A stretch of 64,000 nt of DNA from JAIQGF01 sp051006995 (GTDB lineage: Bacteria > Acidobacteriota > Terriglobia > Terriglobales > Acidobacteriaceae): positions 1 through 64,000 of the forward strand of contig JBPCSQ010000003.1 of the NCBI GenBank assembly GCA_051006995.1, in the 5' to 3' direction. Positions 21,343 to 30,174 of the stretch are shown one piece after another (the stretch's first letter is position 1; every line of letters begins with the position of its first letter). Position numbers and translations under genes: made by a program. The notes below the pieces were generated by a model that saw only the letters and a program-made list of their open reading frames with translations, was not told where the DNA came from and did no database searches.

Positions 21343-24300
21343 TTACCATTTCAGTTCCGGTAACTTACGTACCAGCACGTGCGTATCGCGGTTGCAGCCG
21401 ATGGGGCCCCAGTAGTTGAAGTGATAGGTGAATTGTCCGTAGCCTCCGGCCATCAGGTTCGGCTTCAGCCTCGTGCGCGTCAGGGAGTTATGCCCGCCGG
21501 CACGGCGGTGCCCCCGCAGCGGTGAGGTTGGTACCGAGTAGGTCCGTTCGGGCGAGTGGTACTGAATGCAAATGCCCCGCGGGATGCGAGCGCTGACGGC
21601 GGCGCGCGTCACCACGACACCGTTGTCATTGTGGATCTCTACCCAGTCGTTGTCCTCAATTTGAATCTCCGCCGCATCTTTGTCGTTGATCCAGAATGGC
21701 TCTACACCGCGTGACAACGTGGTCATCCGCTGGTTGTCGCCGTAGGTCGAGTGAATGTGCCATTTGCCGTGCGGCGTGAGGTAGTTCAGCATCTTGGTGG
21801 GCCCCACTTCCTTGCTGAACTTCAAATCGGCGTACTGCACGGGCAGCGGGCGCGGCTTGTAGGTTGGCAGGTGCTCGCCGAAGTCGATGTACAGCGGATG
21901 ATCGAGGTAGAAATGCTGGCGACCCGTCAACGTGCGCCATGGCATATTCGCCTCAACGTTGTACGTGAAGGGCGAGTACGCGCGCCCGTTTTCCGTAAGA
22001 CCTGACCACATCGGCGAGTTCAACAGGCGATGCGGGTGAGCCTGGAGATCTTTGTAGCTGAGGCGGACGCCTCTGTTCTTCTCGGCCAAGTGCGCCAGCG
22101 GCACACCTGACTTTTCTTCCATTTCTTTGTACGAGCGATATGCCAGCTCGCCGTTCGTGACCGTGGCGAAGCAAAGGATGAGATTGCAGGCGTTCTCGTC
22201 TTCGCGAATGGACGGATACTTCTTGCCGCCCCATGAATATGTGGGCAGCGTCTGCACTGCGGATTCGTATTCATCCGCGCACGAGTAATGCGTGCCGTGC
22301 GCACCCAGTCCGTTCTGTGCCACCAGCGGTCCGAACGAGCAGAACTGGTTGTAGAGATTCTTGTAATCCCGCGTGACCACTTTCAGTGCGGGCATGGTTT
22401 TGCCGGGCACAGCTTCTATTTCGCCGGCCAGCCAGTCCTTGATTGCGGGCTGCGCGATCTCCGCCGCACTGTCGTGCGCCAGGGGCGACGCCACGAGGTC
22501 CTTCACCGGCTCCGGAAAGTGCTTGGCCGCAATTTCCGAGAACTTCTGGGCGATGGAGCGAAAGATTTGCCAATCGCTCTTCGACTCCCACGACGGCGGC
22601 ACCGCCTGCGACAGCGGGTGAATGAAGCTGTGCATGTCGGTGGAGTTCAGGTCGGCCTTCTCGTACCAAGTAGCGGCGGGCAGGACGATGTCGGAATAAA
22701 GTGCCGAGGTGTCCATGCGGAAGTTCAGGTCCACCACCAGGTCCATTTTTCCCTGCGGCGCCTGCTTGTGCCACTCGACTGTTTTCGCCGAACCTTCGGC
22801 GATGTCGTCGGGCATGATGGTGTTGGTGTGCGTGCCGAGATAATGCTTCAGGAAGTACTCGTGTCCCTTAGCACTGGCCATCAGCGCGTTGCCGCGCCAG
22901 ATGAACCACACGCGAGGCCAGTTTTCCGCCGCATCCGGATCTTCGACAGAAAACTGAAGTTTGCGGTTCTTTAGCTGCGCGATCGTGTAATCGGCGACAT
23001 CGGCGTCGGACTTTGCGCCGCTGGCTTCCGCTTCTTTCACGACTTCGAGGGGGTTGCGATTGAATTGGGGATAGAACGGAAGCCAGCCAGAACGAACCGC
23101 GCGAACCTGCAGGTCCATCGTGTGTCCATGCGCGAGTGAGCCATTGCCGTTCGCCTCGGGAACTTTGTGGTACTCGGTGAATTCGCGTTCATACCGCCAC
23201 TGGTCGGTGTGGACGTAGTGCCAGCTCGGAGCGTTTTGCAGGCGCACCGCAGGCATCCAGTCGCGGGCAAACGCGATCGCCGCCCACGACTCGCCCGGCG
23301 CCAACTTTTCCTGACCCACGTAATGGGCGAGCCCGCCGCCGTTCACGCCGATGCAGCCACCGAACATCAGCGCGTGAATCGCCGCGCGATACATCAGGTT
23401 CGCGTGATACCAGTGGTTGATTCCTGCGCCGATGATGACCGTGCACTTGCCTTTGGTGCGCTCGGCCGTTTCGCCCCATTCGCGCGCGAAGCGCAGCAGC
23501 ACGTTGCGGCTCAGGCCCGTGTATTTCTCCGACCACGCTGGCGTGTAGGCCTGTGTTTCATCGTCGTAATCGCGTGGGTAATCGCCGGCGAGGCCGCGCG
23601 AGACGCCGTACTGCGCCATCAGCAGGTCGTAAACCGTCGCAACGAGTACGGTTTCGCCTTCTGCGGTTTCAATGCGGCGCACCGGCACGTTTCTGTGCAC
23701 GGTATGGTTGTCGCCGAAATCGTGAAACTCGACTGAGACAGACTGCTCGCCCAGAAACGTTAGCGTGGGATCGATCGGACTGCCGTCCACGCCATCTTTC
23801 AGCAGAAGGTTCCACTTGCCTTTGTCTTTGCCCCAACGGTGGCCGACACTGCCCAGCGGCATCTTGGGCCGGTTCTCGGTCGCATCCCACATCAAGAATT
23901 TCCAGTCGCCGTTTTCGACGTCCTTGTATCCGGCCACGCGATTCGCACGCAGCAATTGGCCGGCGGTATAGACATCGCCGTGCGGCTTCAGTTCCACTAC
24001 ATAGGGTGCGTCGGTGTATTTCTTCGTGTAGTCGAGGAAGTACGGAACTTGCTTCTCGTGGTGGAATTCCTTGAGCAGGACGTGGTTCACGGCCATCCAC
24101 CAGGCGCCGTCCTGACCAGCGTTAATCTGCACCCACTCATCGGCGTACTTCGACACCTGCGCGAAGTCCGGCGTAAACACCCACATCTTGCTGCCATTGT
24201 GGCGCGCCTCGGCCGCGAAGTGGCAATCGGGCGTGCGGGTCATATTGAGGTTCGAGCCCACCACCGCCAGCAGCTTGGCGTTGTACCAGTCCGCGGACTC

Positions 24301-24984
24301 CTGCACGTCGGTTTGTTCGCCCCATGTTTCGGGCGAGGCAGGCGGCAGGTCGCTGTACCAGTCGTAGAACGAGAGCGAAATCCCGCCCATCAGCTGCAGC
24401 AGGCGCGCGCCACTGGCGTAGCTGATCATCGACATCGCCGGAATCGGCGAAAATCCGGCGATGCGGTCCGGGCCGTGCTTTTTGATCGTGTGGATTGAAG
24501 CCGCCGAGATCAGCTCCAGCATCGTGGTCCAGTCGGCCCGCCGGAAGCCCCCTTTACCGCGCGCGCGCTGCCAGCGCTTCCGTTTTTCAGGGTCTTCGAC
24601 CAACGAACGCCATGCGTCAACTGGATCATCATGCTGTTCGCGCGCTTCCTTCCACAGATCGAGCAGCGCGCCGCGGCAGTACGGGTACTTCACCCGCAGA
24701 GGGCTATACAGGTACCAGGAATAGGAGATTCCGCGCTGGCATCCGCGCGGCTCATACGGCGGAAGCCCATTCTCGAGCATCGGGTAGTCGAGGCCCTGCA
24801 TCTCCCACGTAACGATCCCGTCCTTGACGTGGATCTGCCATGTGCAGCCGCCGGTACAGTTCACGCCATGCGTTGAGCGCACGATTTTGTCGTGCTGCCA
24901 ACGGTTGCGGTAGAACTCCTCCCAGCCGCGCAGCTTGGGATCGATTTCGTCCTTGATCCAGGAAATCGCGTCGCGCGTTTTCAT
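21343..24984 (-). CDS. narG: Respiratory nitrate reductase alpha subunit
   Basis: A 1213-residue bis-MGD molybdoenzyme that reduces nitrate to nitrite. STHGVNCTGGCTW near residue 40 provides the His/Cys ligands of cluster FS0; YEPRGCQRGISYSWYLYSPL and ETWGEQTDVQESADWYN, which contains the Mo-ligand aspartate region, are conserved in NarG. There is no Tat signal, which fits the cytoplasm-facing membrane-bound NarGHI type. The ATG at 24984 overlaps the preceding cytochrome gene by four bases. The operon order narC-G-H-J-I resembles that of Thermus. The related NxrA subfamily remains a minor alternative. Confidence 0.95.
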   Translation of the reverse strand: MKTRDAISWIKDEIDPKLRGWEEFYRNRWQHDKIVRSTHGVNCTGGCTWQIHVKDGIVTWEMQGLDYPMLENGLPPYEPRGCQRGISYSWYLYSPLRVKYPYCRGALLDLWKEAREQHDDPVDAWRSLVEDPEKRKRWQRARGKGGFRRADWTTMLELISAASIHTIKKHGPDRIAGFSPIPAMSMISYASGARLLQLMGGISLSFYDWYSDLPPASPETWGEQTDVQESADWYNAKLLAVVGSNLNMTRTPDCHFAAEARHNGSKMWVFTPDFAQVSKYADEWVQINAGQDGAWWMAVNHVLLKEFHHEKQVPYFLDYTKKYTDAPYVVELKPHGDVYTAGQLLRANRVAGYKDVENGDWKFLMWDATENRPKMPLGSVGHRWGKDKGKWNLLLKDGVDGSPIDPTLTFLGEQSVSVEFHDFGDNHTVHRNVPVRRIETAEGETVLVATVYDLLMAQYGVSRGLAGDYPRDYDDETQAYTPAWSEKYTGLSRNVLLRFAREWGETAERTKGKCTVIIGAGINHWYHANLMYRAAIHALMFGGCIGVNGGGLAHYVGQEKLAPGESWAAIAFARDWMPAVRLQNAPSWHYVHTDQWRYEREFTEYHKVPEANGNGSLAHGHTMDLQVRAVRSGWLPFYPQFNRNPLEVVKEAEASGAKSDADVADYTIAQLKNRKLQFSVEDPDAAENWPRVWFIWRGNALMASAKGHEYFLKHYLGTHTNTIMPDDIAEGSAKTVEWHKQAPQGKMDLVVDLNFRMDTSALYSDIVLPAATWYEKADLNSTDMHSFIHPLSQAVPPSWESKSDWQIFRSIAQKFSEIAAKHFPEPVKDLVASPLAHDSAAEIAQPAIKDWLAGEIEAVPGKTMPALKVVTRDYKNLYNQFCSFGPLVAQNGLGAHGTHYSCADEYESAVQTLPTYSWGGKKYPSIREDENACNLILCFATVTNGELAYRSYKEMEEKSGVPLAHLAEKNRGVRLSYKDLQAHPHRLLNSPMWSGLTENGRAYSPFTYNVEANMPWRTLTGRQHFYLDHPLYIDFGEHLPTYKPRPLPVQYADLKFSKEVGPTKMLNYLTPHGKWHIHSTYGDNQRMTTLSRGVEPFWINDKDAAEIQIEDNDWVEIHNDNGVVVTRAAVSARIPRGICIQYHSPERTYSVPTSPLRGHRRAGGHNSLTRTRLKPNLMAGGYGQFTYHFNYWGPIGCNRDTHVLVRKLPELKW

Positions 24985-25871
24985 CGGGCTTCCTCGTCTT
25001 CTGTCCGGGACCGGCGGCGACCTACGAGCTGGCGGCGCACGCCATGAATGCGTTTCTTCCAGATGGAATCGAGCGATACCAACCCGACCACCATCACGCC
25101 CATGCCGATCAGGAAAAAGTTCAACAGCCCGGTGGAGTCATCCTGACCGCCCTTTTTCGCGGCGTCCTCGAAGAAAGCGACCAACGGAAGTATTTCGTCG
25201 GGCTGCAACTGCGAGTTGCGGAATACCGGCGCCATCGTCGGACTGGCGGGGTTTCCGAGCCAGGCGCTCAGGCCTTTGCGGCCCTGTAGTCGTTCGTACA
25301 CCAGCGTCAGGTCGGGGCCGAGCCGCCCGCCACCAAGGCCTCCCAATCCGCGCACCGTGTGGCACGAAACGCAAGCGGGTCCGGCGCCCGCTAATCTGCG
25401 GGTGCCGGTGAAAATCTGCCGGCCGACTGCAACGTCCTTCGCCGTGAACGGCCGATCGCTGATCTGCGATCCGGCAAACTTCGAGCGCGGCAACTTCGAT
25501 TCACTGTCAATCAGATCGAGCAGTTCGCCCGCGCGGCCGGCATTCATTCCCGGGATTGCCGGCATGACGACGCCGCGAGAGTCCTGTAAAAGCTTTTGTC
25601 CGTACGGATCACCGCTGTCGATGACGGCCTTTGGATCTTGAAGCCATCGGGTCAGCCACGCGCGGTCTTTGCGTTGGCTCACATCCTTCAAATCCGGGCC
25701 GGTCAGACGACCTCCTCCGATGCTGTGGCAGGTGGCGCAGTTCTGTTTGAAATCGTCCATCGGGGCTTGCTGGGCCTTTGCTTCGTAAGCGATGAGGCCG
25801 AGTACAGCCACCGCCAGGGCGAACCGCACGGCGGTGCGGACGGTTGCGCGAGAGATCACTGTGAGCTTCAC
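24981..25871 (-). CDS. Diheme cytochrome c (NarC-like)
   Basis: A 296-residue membrane-bound cytochrome with two CxxCH motifs, NCATCHSIGG (about residue 46) and ACVSCHTVRGLGG (about 170), each in a cytochrome-c domain. An N-terminal signal/anchor (about residues 15-33) and a C-terminal span (LLNFFLIGMGVMVVGLVSL) hold it in the membrane. It occupies the position of narC, the diheme cytochrome gene that leads the Thermus nar operon, so it may shuttle electrons between quinol oxidation, alternative complex III and another acceptor. Its start overlaps the Rrf2 gene by four bases and its stop overlaps narG. Function is inferred from position. Confidence 0.82.
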   Translation of the reverse strand: MKLTVISRATVRTAVRFALAVAVLGLIAYEAKAQQAPMDDFKQNCATCHSIGGGRLTGPDLKDVSQRKDRAWLTRWLQDPKAVIDSGDPYGQKLLQDSRGVVMPAIPGMNAGRAGELLDLIDSESKLPRSKFAGSQISDRPFTAKDVAVGRQIFTGTRRLAGAGPACVSCHTVRGLGGLGGGRLGPDLTLVYERLQGRKGLSAWLGNPASPTMAPVFRNSQLQPDEILPLVAFFEDAAKKGGQDDSTGLLNFFLIGMGVMVVGLVSLDSIWKKRIHGVRRQLVGRRRSRTEDEEAR

Positions 25872-26320
25872 GCGTGCGCTCCTCCCTCAGGTTGAGACCC
25901 TGGAGCCGGTAAGCGGTCGCTCTGCGCGGATATATCGGCGACGGTCACGCGTTCCAGGAAGTTGAAATAGGCATCTCGAACTGCCCGCCAGTCGCGGTGA
26001 GCCGTACACGGGTGAGACTCCGAGCACTCGCGGCCGGGCCATAACAGGCACTCGCGCTTCATGGTTGCCGCGTCGAACAGCGCGACTACCTTGCGGATAC
26101 GAATGGAGTGGGCAGGCCGGGAAAGCCAGTAGCCGCCGTTATTGCCTCGGGCCGCGCCCACAATGCCGGCGTGGTGGCAGATGGTCAGGATCCTCGACAG
26201 GTAGCGAGCGGGAATGTTGGTGTGACGCGCCAGGTCGCGGCCGAGGATCGAGGCACCCACCGGCAGACTTGCCATGACCGTAAGGGCCCGAAGCGCGTAT
26301 TCGGCCGTGGTGGAGAGCAT
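25868..26320 (-). CDS. Rrf2-family iron-sulphur transcription regulator
   Basis: A 150-residue regulator with an N-terminal winged helix (MLSTTAEYALRALTVMASLP; recognition part IPARYLSRILTICHHAGIV) and three cysteines, C91-x7-C99-x5-C105, positioned as the cluster ligands of NsrR/IscR-type proteins. It would bind an Fe-S cluster and sense nitric oxide or the oxygen/redox state. It is the first gene of the operon and is translationally coupled to narC by a four-base overlap, so it probably controls the operon and itself. The ATG at 26320 has GAGAGGT upstream. The exact signal is unknown; NsrR-like NO sensing is the most fitting guess for a nitrate-respiration locus. Confidence 0.85.
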   Translation of the reverse strand: MLSTTAEYALRALTVMASLPVGASILGRDLARHTNIPARYLSRILTICHHAGIVGAARGNNGGYWLSRPAHSIRIRKVVALFDAATMKRECLLWPGRECSESHPCTAHRDWRAVRDAYFNFLERVTVADISAQSDRLPAPGSQPEGGAHA

Positions 26321-26372
26321 TGTCTACCTCTCGATGGACAAGTGTTCTATGCCTGTTCCACGAGCGCCCCTA

Positions 26373-26384
26373 TGACTTTTGTCA
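26373..26384 (-). promoter_or_regulatory. Candidate FNR-type operator of the nar-act operon
   Basis: TGAC-TTTT-GTCA is a perfect inverted repeat with the four-base spacer of FNR/DNR-type sites (TTGAY-N4-RTCAA). It lies 58 bases upstream of the rrf2 ATG. If the -10 element is TAGAAC (minus strand, near 26344-26349), the site would be centred near -41.5, as in class II activation. Confidence 0.5.
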
Positions 26385-26412
26385 CGGCGGCGAGCGCAAA
26401 TCTGAATATTCC

Positions 26413-27015
26413 TTAATGGGCCTGCGCCGCGACGCCCTGGGTGCGACCATGGGAGCTGCCCGAGCCGGCAGCGTGCAGCCGCTCCACGTAGTGCGTGAAC
26501 TCGACATAAGCGGCAACGAAATCGCGGCCGGCGACGACGCTGTCGGTCGCATGCTTCTTCGCCTCAATGACTCTGGCGAACCGCCCCCGGACACCTGCGG
26601 CAACGGCTTCCTGCAACTCGACGACTACTGAGTCGGCAGTTCCGGACTGAAGAGCCTTGTCGGCGTGCAACGTAATCGGCTCGACGTCTTCTGCCGGTTT
26701 CAATCCTTCGAAAGGCGCTCCTTCACCTAGGCGATGCAGGCGCACCACGGTCTCGAAGAAATACTGGTCGGCTAGTTCTTGCGCTTGCGCCCCTTCGGAG
26801 CGGACCTGCATAGCCCTGGCAAACGATTCGCGCACTTCCTGCTCGTGCTCGGCTTTGATCCACTTCAGTACCGGGGTTATGTCGCCGGATGCGAGCGCCG
26901 TCTTGGCGTCCAAGACCACCGGACCCGCCATGGTGTCGCAGTGGGCAGACGCCCAAAGTGGAAGCACGAGCGCGAACGTCAGTGCAGCTACCCAGGTGAA
27001 AGACTTGGTGTTCAT
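26413..27015 (-). CDS. Exported DUF6448 family protein
   Basis: A 200-residue protein with a signal peptide (about residues 1-24, ending ASA) followed by AHCDTMAGPVVLDAKTAL, the signature start of the DUF6448 family, and then long helices (KAEHEQEVRESFARAMQVR). The function of this family is unknown; the His/Cys/Asp start of the mature protein could bind a metal. The start ATG at 27015 is preceded by GGGGGA. It lies just upstream of the rrf2-nar operon on the same strand but is separated from it by the operator region, so it is probably its own unit. Such helical exported proteins often accompany respiratory loci, which is only suggestive here. Confidence 0.7.
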   Translation of the reverse strand: MNTKSFTWVAALTFALVLPLWASAHCDTMAGPVVLDAKTALASGDITPVLKWIKAEHEQEVRESFARAMQVRSEGAQAQELADQYFFETVVRLHRLGEGAPFEGLKPAEDVEPITLHADKALQSGTADSVVVELQEAVAAGVRGRFARVIEAKKHATDSVVAGRDFVAAYVEFTHYVERLHAAGSGSSHGRTQGVAAQAH

Positions 27016-27153
27016 GGTTATCCCCCAGAGGTGTGGCACAGCCCATTAAGTACGAGTCGCGGAAAATTGGCGAAAGATGCCGGTATGTGACGTTCTCGTG
27101 CGATTTTCTATTCCCACAATGGGCGCGGCTGGATGAGGGAAATTCCTCGATGC

Positions 27154-27450
27154 TCAATCCACGGCGGAATCTGAAGCCCTGCGTTTGGGTTGGTACGCGC
27201 AGCACGGCTCCTCGGCCATGGGATCACCGGTCAAGGCGTAGGCTCGGGCGCGGGATCCGCCACAAACGTCTTTGAACTCGCACGCGCCGCACTTGCCTTT
27301 CAATTGTGAGGTGTCGCGCAGCCGGCGGAACAGCGGCGAATTGCAATAAGTCTCGGCAAGCGATTGGCGTCGGATATTGCCGCCGGAGAGAAGAAGAAAG
27401 CCGCTGGGGTAAACCTCGCCCACATCGTCAACGACCAGCCCGCAACAGGT
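27154..27450 (-). pseudogene. Truncated radical SAM/SPASM protein (C-terminal fragment)
   Basis: Only the C-terminal SPASM part survives. The readable frame runs from a stop at 27451 through CCGLVVDD and GEVYPSGFLLLSGGNIRRQS to the cluster motif GKCGACEFKDVCGG and the end ALTGDPMAEEPCCAYQP. These are the conserved features of the heme-pathway-like SPASM proteins (NirJ/AhbD-type relatives). The radical SAM core with its CxxxCxxC motif is missing, cut off about 57 bp from the tRNA-Pro repeat, which fits truncation at the island boundary. A GTG at 27423 could start an 89-residue product, but that would lack the catalytic domain. Confidence 0.75.
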
Positions 27451-27507
27451 TCAATAGCAATCAGCTAAGAACCGCAGAATTCAACAAGTTTCAATAAGCC
27501 TTGAAAT

Positions 27508-27556
<49 letters not shown>

Positions 27557-27612
27557 ATTCGTTCTTTTCGGAAATCAATCCCAAGCCATCCAGGTACAGC
27601 TTGCGCTGGTGT

Positions 27613-28509
27613 TTACATACGTACGCAGTTCTCCGGCGGAGCGTTCCTGGATAAATTGTCCATCAAGCCAATCATTCGGCCTGCCCGGTCCTCGATGAGC
27701 TCAGCTTTCTCCTGACCCTGACGGGGCAGAAATCCTCCGTACACGTCAATCAAGCTGTTGGCATGCTCCTGCATCTGTTCCACCAGCGAGCGGAACTGGT
27801 GGAACATGGTGGAGGTCAACTGTCCGAGTTGTAGGCTCATGGCGCGGAGCTCTTGAGCCTGCCGCGCATGATCGACTTCCAGGCGCTTGCGAAAACGGTT
27901 GAGAGTAAGGAAAGTGAAGACTGTCACCAGCAGCAGGATGAAGCTGGCGAGAGTTGATGCCGTGACCGCTCCGGCCACGCTCGCGCTCATTTCACGATCG
28001 TAGCCGGCAAGGTTGCTAGTTTGCGCTGAAGACAAGGCCTCGAGAGCCGACTTGGCTTCCTGCATCAAGTCCCTGCCGCGGTTGGAGCCTACGATCAGAA
28101 ACGCGCGGTGACGATAACCCTGCTGGCGCAGGCGAATGGTCTCCTTCATCTCCGCAATCTTCGACTGCGCCACCGACTCGAGACGAATCTCGAGCGAGTG
28201 GTCCTTGCCGGTCAGTTTGGAGCGCAGGACGCCGAAGTGGACCGCCAATCTTCGGTCTGCCTCGTTGTAGGGATTCAGGTACGAAGGATCTCCGGTGAGC
28301 AAGTAGCCCCGTTGACTCGTCTCCATCGTCTGGAGGTCGAGCGCAACATCGGAAATGGCCGTCCTTCTCTCCGAGGCTTCCACGCGCTGGCCGGCAGTCT
28401 TCTCGATCCGCCTCAAGTTCTTCGAGACCAGGTACGCGTTCAGCACGATCAGCCCGCATAACACCGGAAGAATCGTTTGTAGCGCAAGCTTCCGCAGAGT
28501 GGTTGCCAT
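27613..28509 (-). CDS. CHASE3-domain sensor, apparently truncated histidine kinase
   Basis: A 298-residue membrane protein: TM1 at about residues 9-28, a periplasmic CHASE3 domain (about 40-185, with METSQRGYLLTGDPSYLNPY), TM2 at about 190-213 and a cytoplasmic helical part to the end. The final segment (FHQFRSLVEQM ... DRAGRMIGLMDNLS) resembles a histidine-kinase dimerisation domain, but the ATPase domain is absent and the protein stops with a non-homologous tail. The stop lies 57 bp from the duplicated tRNA end, so the kinase may have been cut when the island arrived. The CHASE3 ligand is unknown. The ATG at 28509 is the first in frame. Confidence 0.7.
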   Translation of the reverse strand: MATTLRKLALQTILPVLCGLIVLNAYLVSKNLRRIEKTAGQRVEASERRTAISDVALDLQTMETSQRGYLLTGDPSYLNPYNEADRRLAVHFGVLRSKLTGKDHSLEIRLESVAQSKIAEMKETIRLRQQGYRHRAFLIVGSNRGRDLMQEAKSALEALSSAQTSNLAGYDREMSASVAGAVTASTLASFILLLVTVFTFLTLNRFRKRLEVDHARQAQELRAMSLQLGQLTSTMFHQFRSLVEQMQEHANSLIDVYGGFLPRQGQEKAELIEDRAGRMIGLMDNLSRNAPPENCVRM

Positions 28510-28523
28510 CGGCGCCCCGCTGT

Positions 28524-28784
28524 TTACGCAGCTTTCACGGCATTGCGCAGCCAGGCGCCAAGCTCGTGAAGAACTTTTTGGTAGTCGGCCGTTGTGGCCC
28601 GTTCCACCTGGATGCGAGCGCCCCTAAGGCCCGCTTCTTGCACCAGCCGTTTGAACTCGGATTGGAAAAATTCTTCTACTTCCTGTGGGGTCATGAAAGC
28701 GATCGGAACAGTGGTGGATAGTCCTGTCGAGGTCTCGATCTTCAGAAAGTACGGGTACTCAACCTCGTGCTTTTCCACGGACAT
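28524..28784 (-). CDS. Small conserved hypothetical protein
   Basis: An 86-residue soluble protein beginning MSVEKHEVEYPYFLKIETST, which I cannot assign to a family. The start at 28784 is chosen because GGAGG lies 7 bases upstream (GATGGAGGCACCGC before the ATG). It is alpha/beta in character with no signal or membrane segment. It is followed 14 bp later by the CHASE3 gene on the same strand, so the two are probably co-transcribed and it may be an accessory of that sensor; that link is positional only. Confidence 0.5.
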   Translation of the reverse strand: MSVEKHEVEYPYFLKIETSTGLSTTVPIAFMTPQEVEEFFQSEFKRLVQEAGLRGARIQVERATTADYQKVLHELGAWLRNAVKAA

Positions 28785-29089
28785 GCGGTGCCTCCATCGG
28801 TGGTCACGAACCATGCGCGAGAAGCCGCGAGCGTGCTCGCCGACTGTCGAATGCCATCCAGCGTCAAAATAGCGCGGCTGCTTTCTGCAGTGGCCGCAGA
28901 GTTGCGATGTTTCATCACGCTCTTGCAATTGTCGGACCTATCTCGGGGGCGAAGCGGAGCCGCTGAATGTGCGCCTCGCACACTCCAAGCCTCTTCATTC
29001 ACGACCACGGATGAATGTAAGAAATGCTGGCGGAGGGGAGTTTCTGCCAATGCTTCCAAGCGTGGTAACGCACACGCCTCGACTTCCGT
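28785..29089. other. Intergenic region, nothing recognised
   Basis: About 305 bp between the small hypothetical gene and the alcohol-dehydrogenase gene, both on the minus strand. No gene, strong terminator or repeat family member could be supported. It should contain the promoter of the 28784 transcription unit. Confidence 0.4.
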
Positions 29090-30058
29090 TTAGTCACTAA
29101 CGGAGATAACGACTTTGGCGCGAGCATGCCCGGTTTCCAGATACCGAAGCGCTTCAGCAACCTGGCTCAATGGATAGCGCCGGTCGATGATCGGCGTGAC
29201 TGTCCCCGCAGCCATCAACTCGCCGAGGATGCCCAGGTCCTCACTCTTGATTCTGGCAATAAAGAAGATGAACTTCCGGCTTCCGAGCCATGACACGACC
29301 GGCGCCTGGAGCATGCGAGCCAGGATGATCCAGAATTCCTTCGGCGCACCGGCCATGACGCAAATGCCATTCGGTTTCATCACTCGCCGGCATGCCGACA
29401 ACGAACGGTTTCCCACGTTGTCGAGAATCACGTCGTAGCGTTGGGCGTCCTGGGTGAAATCCTCGCGGGTGTAATCAATCACCCGATCCGCGCCGAGCGA
29501 CCGAACCATCTCCACGTTCCCTGTGCTGCACACACCGGTTACTTGCGCACCGAGCGACTTGGCAATCTGCACCGAGAAGGTGCCCACGCCACCCGCCGCG
29601 CCGTTAATCAGCACGTTTTGCCCGGGCTGGAGATGTGCGTGGTCGCGCAGGCCCTGCAATGCGGTCACCGCCGCGATGGGCACGGAGGCTGCCTGCTCAA
29701 ACGTCACGCCGGGAGGCTTGATGGCTAACTTCGTCTCGGCAGTACAGGCGTACTCGGCGAAAGCGCCGTGGCAGACGCCGAAAACCTCGTCGCCCGGCTT
29801 GAGCCTCGTCACGTTGGCGCCGACCGCTTCGACCTGGCCGGCCACATCGTACCCGGGCCGTTTCACCTTTGCTTTACCTATTCGGAACATGACGCGGCGG
29901 ATTGCCGGCGGGGCAGTCAGGACACGCCAGTCCGCTGGATTGACGGAAGCCGCGCGAACTTTGATCAAGACTTCGCCGTCGCCGGGGGTTGGCTTTTGAA
30001 TCTCTTCGCACCGAACCGCGTCGGGCGAACCAGCGCTGGCATAGACGATGGCTTTCAT
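29090..30058 (-). CDS. NAD(P)-dependent MDR oxidoreductase (quinone oxidoreductase-like)
   Basis: A 322-residue medium-chain dehydrogenase/reductase lacking the structural and catalytic zinc cysteines, like the QOR/zeta-crystallin group. The GroES-like domain spans residues 1-130 (MKAIVYASAGSPDAVRCEEI), and the Rossmann dinucleotide fold has LINGAAGGVGTFSVQIAKSL at about 148-167. The substrate is likely a quinone or an enone. The start at 30058 is the family-typical MKAIVY; the ORF continues 18 codons upstream without similarity. It has no obvious partner: its nearest neighbour is a radical SAM gene on the same strand. Confidence 0.85.
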   Translation of the reverse strand: MKAIVYASAGSPDAVRCEEIQKPTPGDGEVLIKVRAASVNPADWRVLTAPPAIRRVMFRIGKAKVKRPGYDVAGQVEAVGANVTRLKPGDEVFGVCHGAFAEYACTAETKLAIKPPGVTFEQAASVPIAAVTALQGLRDHAHLQPGQNVLINGAAGGVGTFSVQIAKSLGAQVTGVCSTGNVEMVRSLGADRVIDYTREDFTQDAQRYDVILDNVGNRSLSACRRVMKPNGICVMAGAPKEFWIILARMLQAPVVSWLGSRKFIFFIARIKSEDLGILGELMAAGTVTPIIDRRYPLSQVAEALRYLETGHARAKVVISVSD

Positions 30059-30174
30059 GGAGCACACTTCATCCTGAAGAGACGTACGCGGGCGCGAGGC
30101 GGAGAGTTCCATCCTTCTTGAGGCATCCGGGGTGGAGTGCTCTTATCGCCCGCCGGGACCCCGCCAATCCATTC

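Noticed and set aside
21343..24984. Nitrite oxidoreductase (NxrA) instead of NarG
   Set aside because: narJ, narI and narK are in the operon and there is no Tat signal; the overall set fits nitrate reduction better, although NxrA is a relative.
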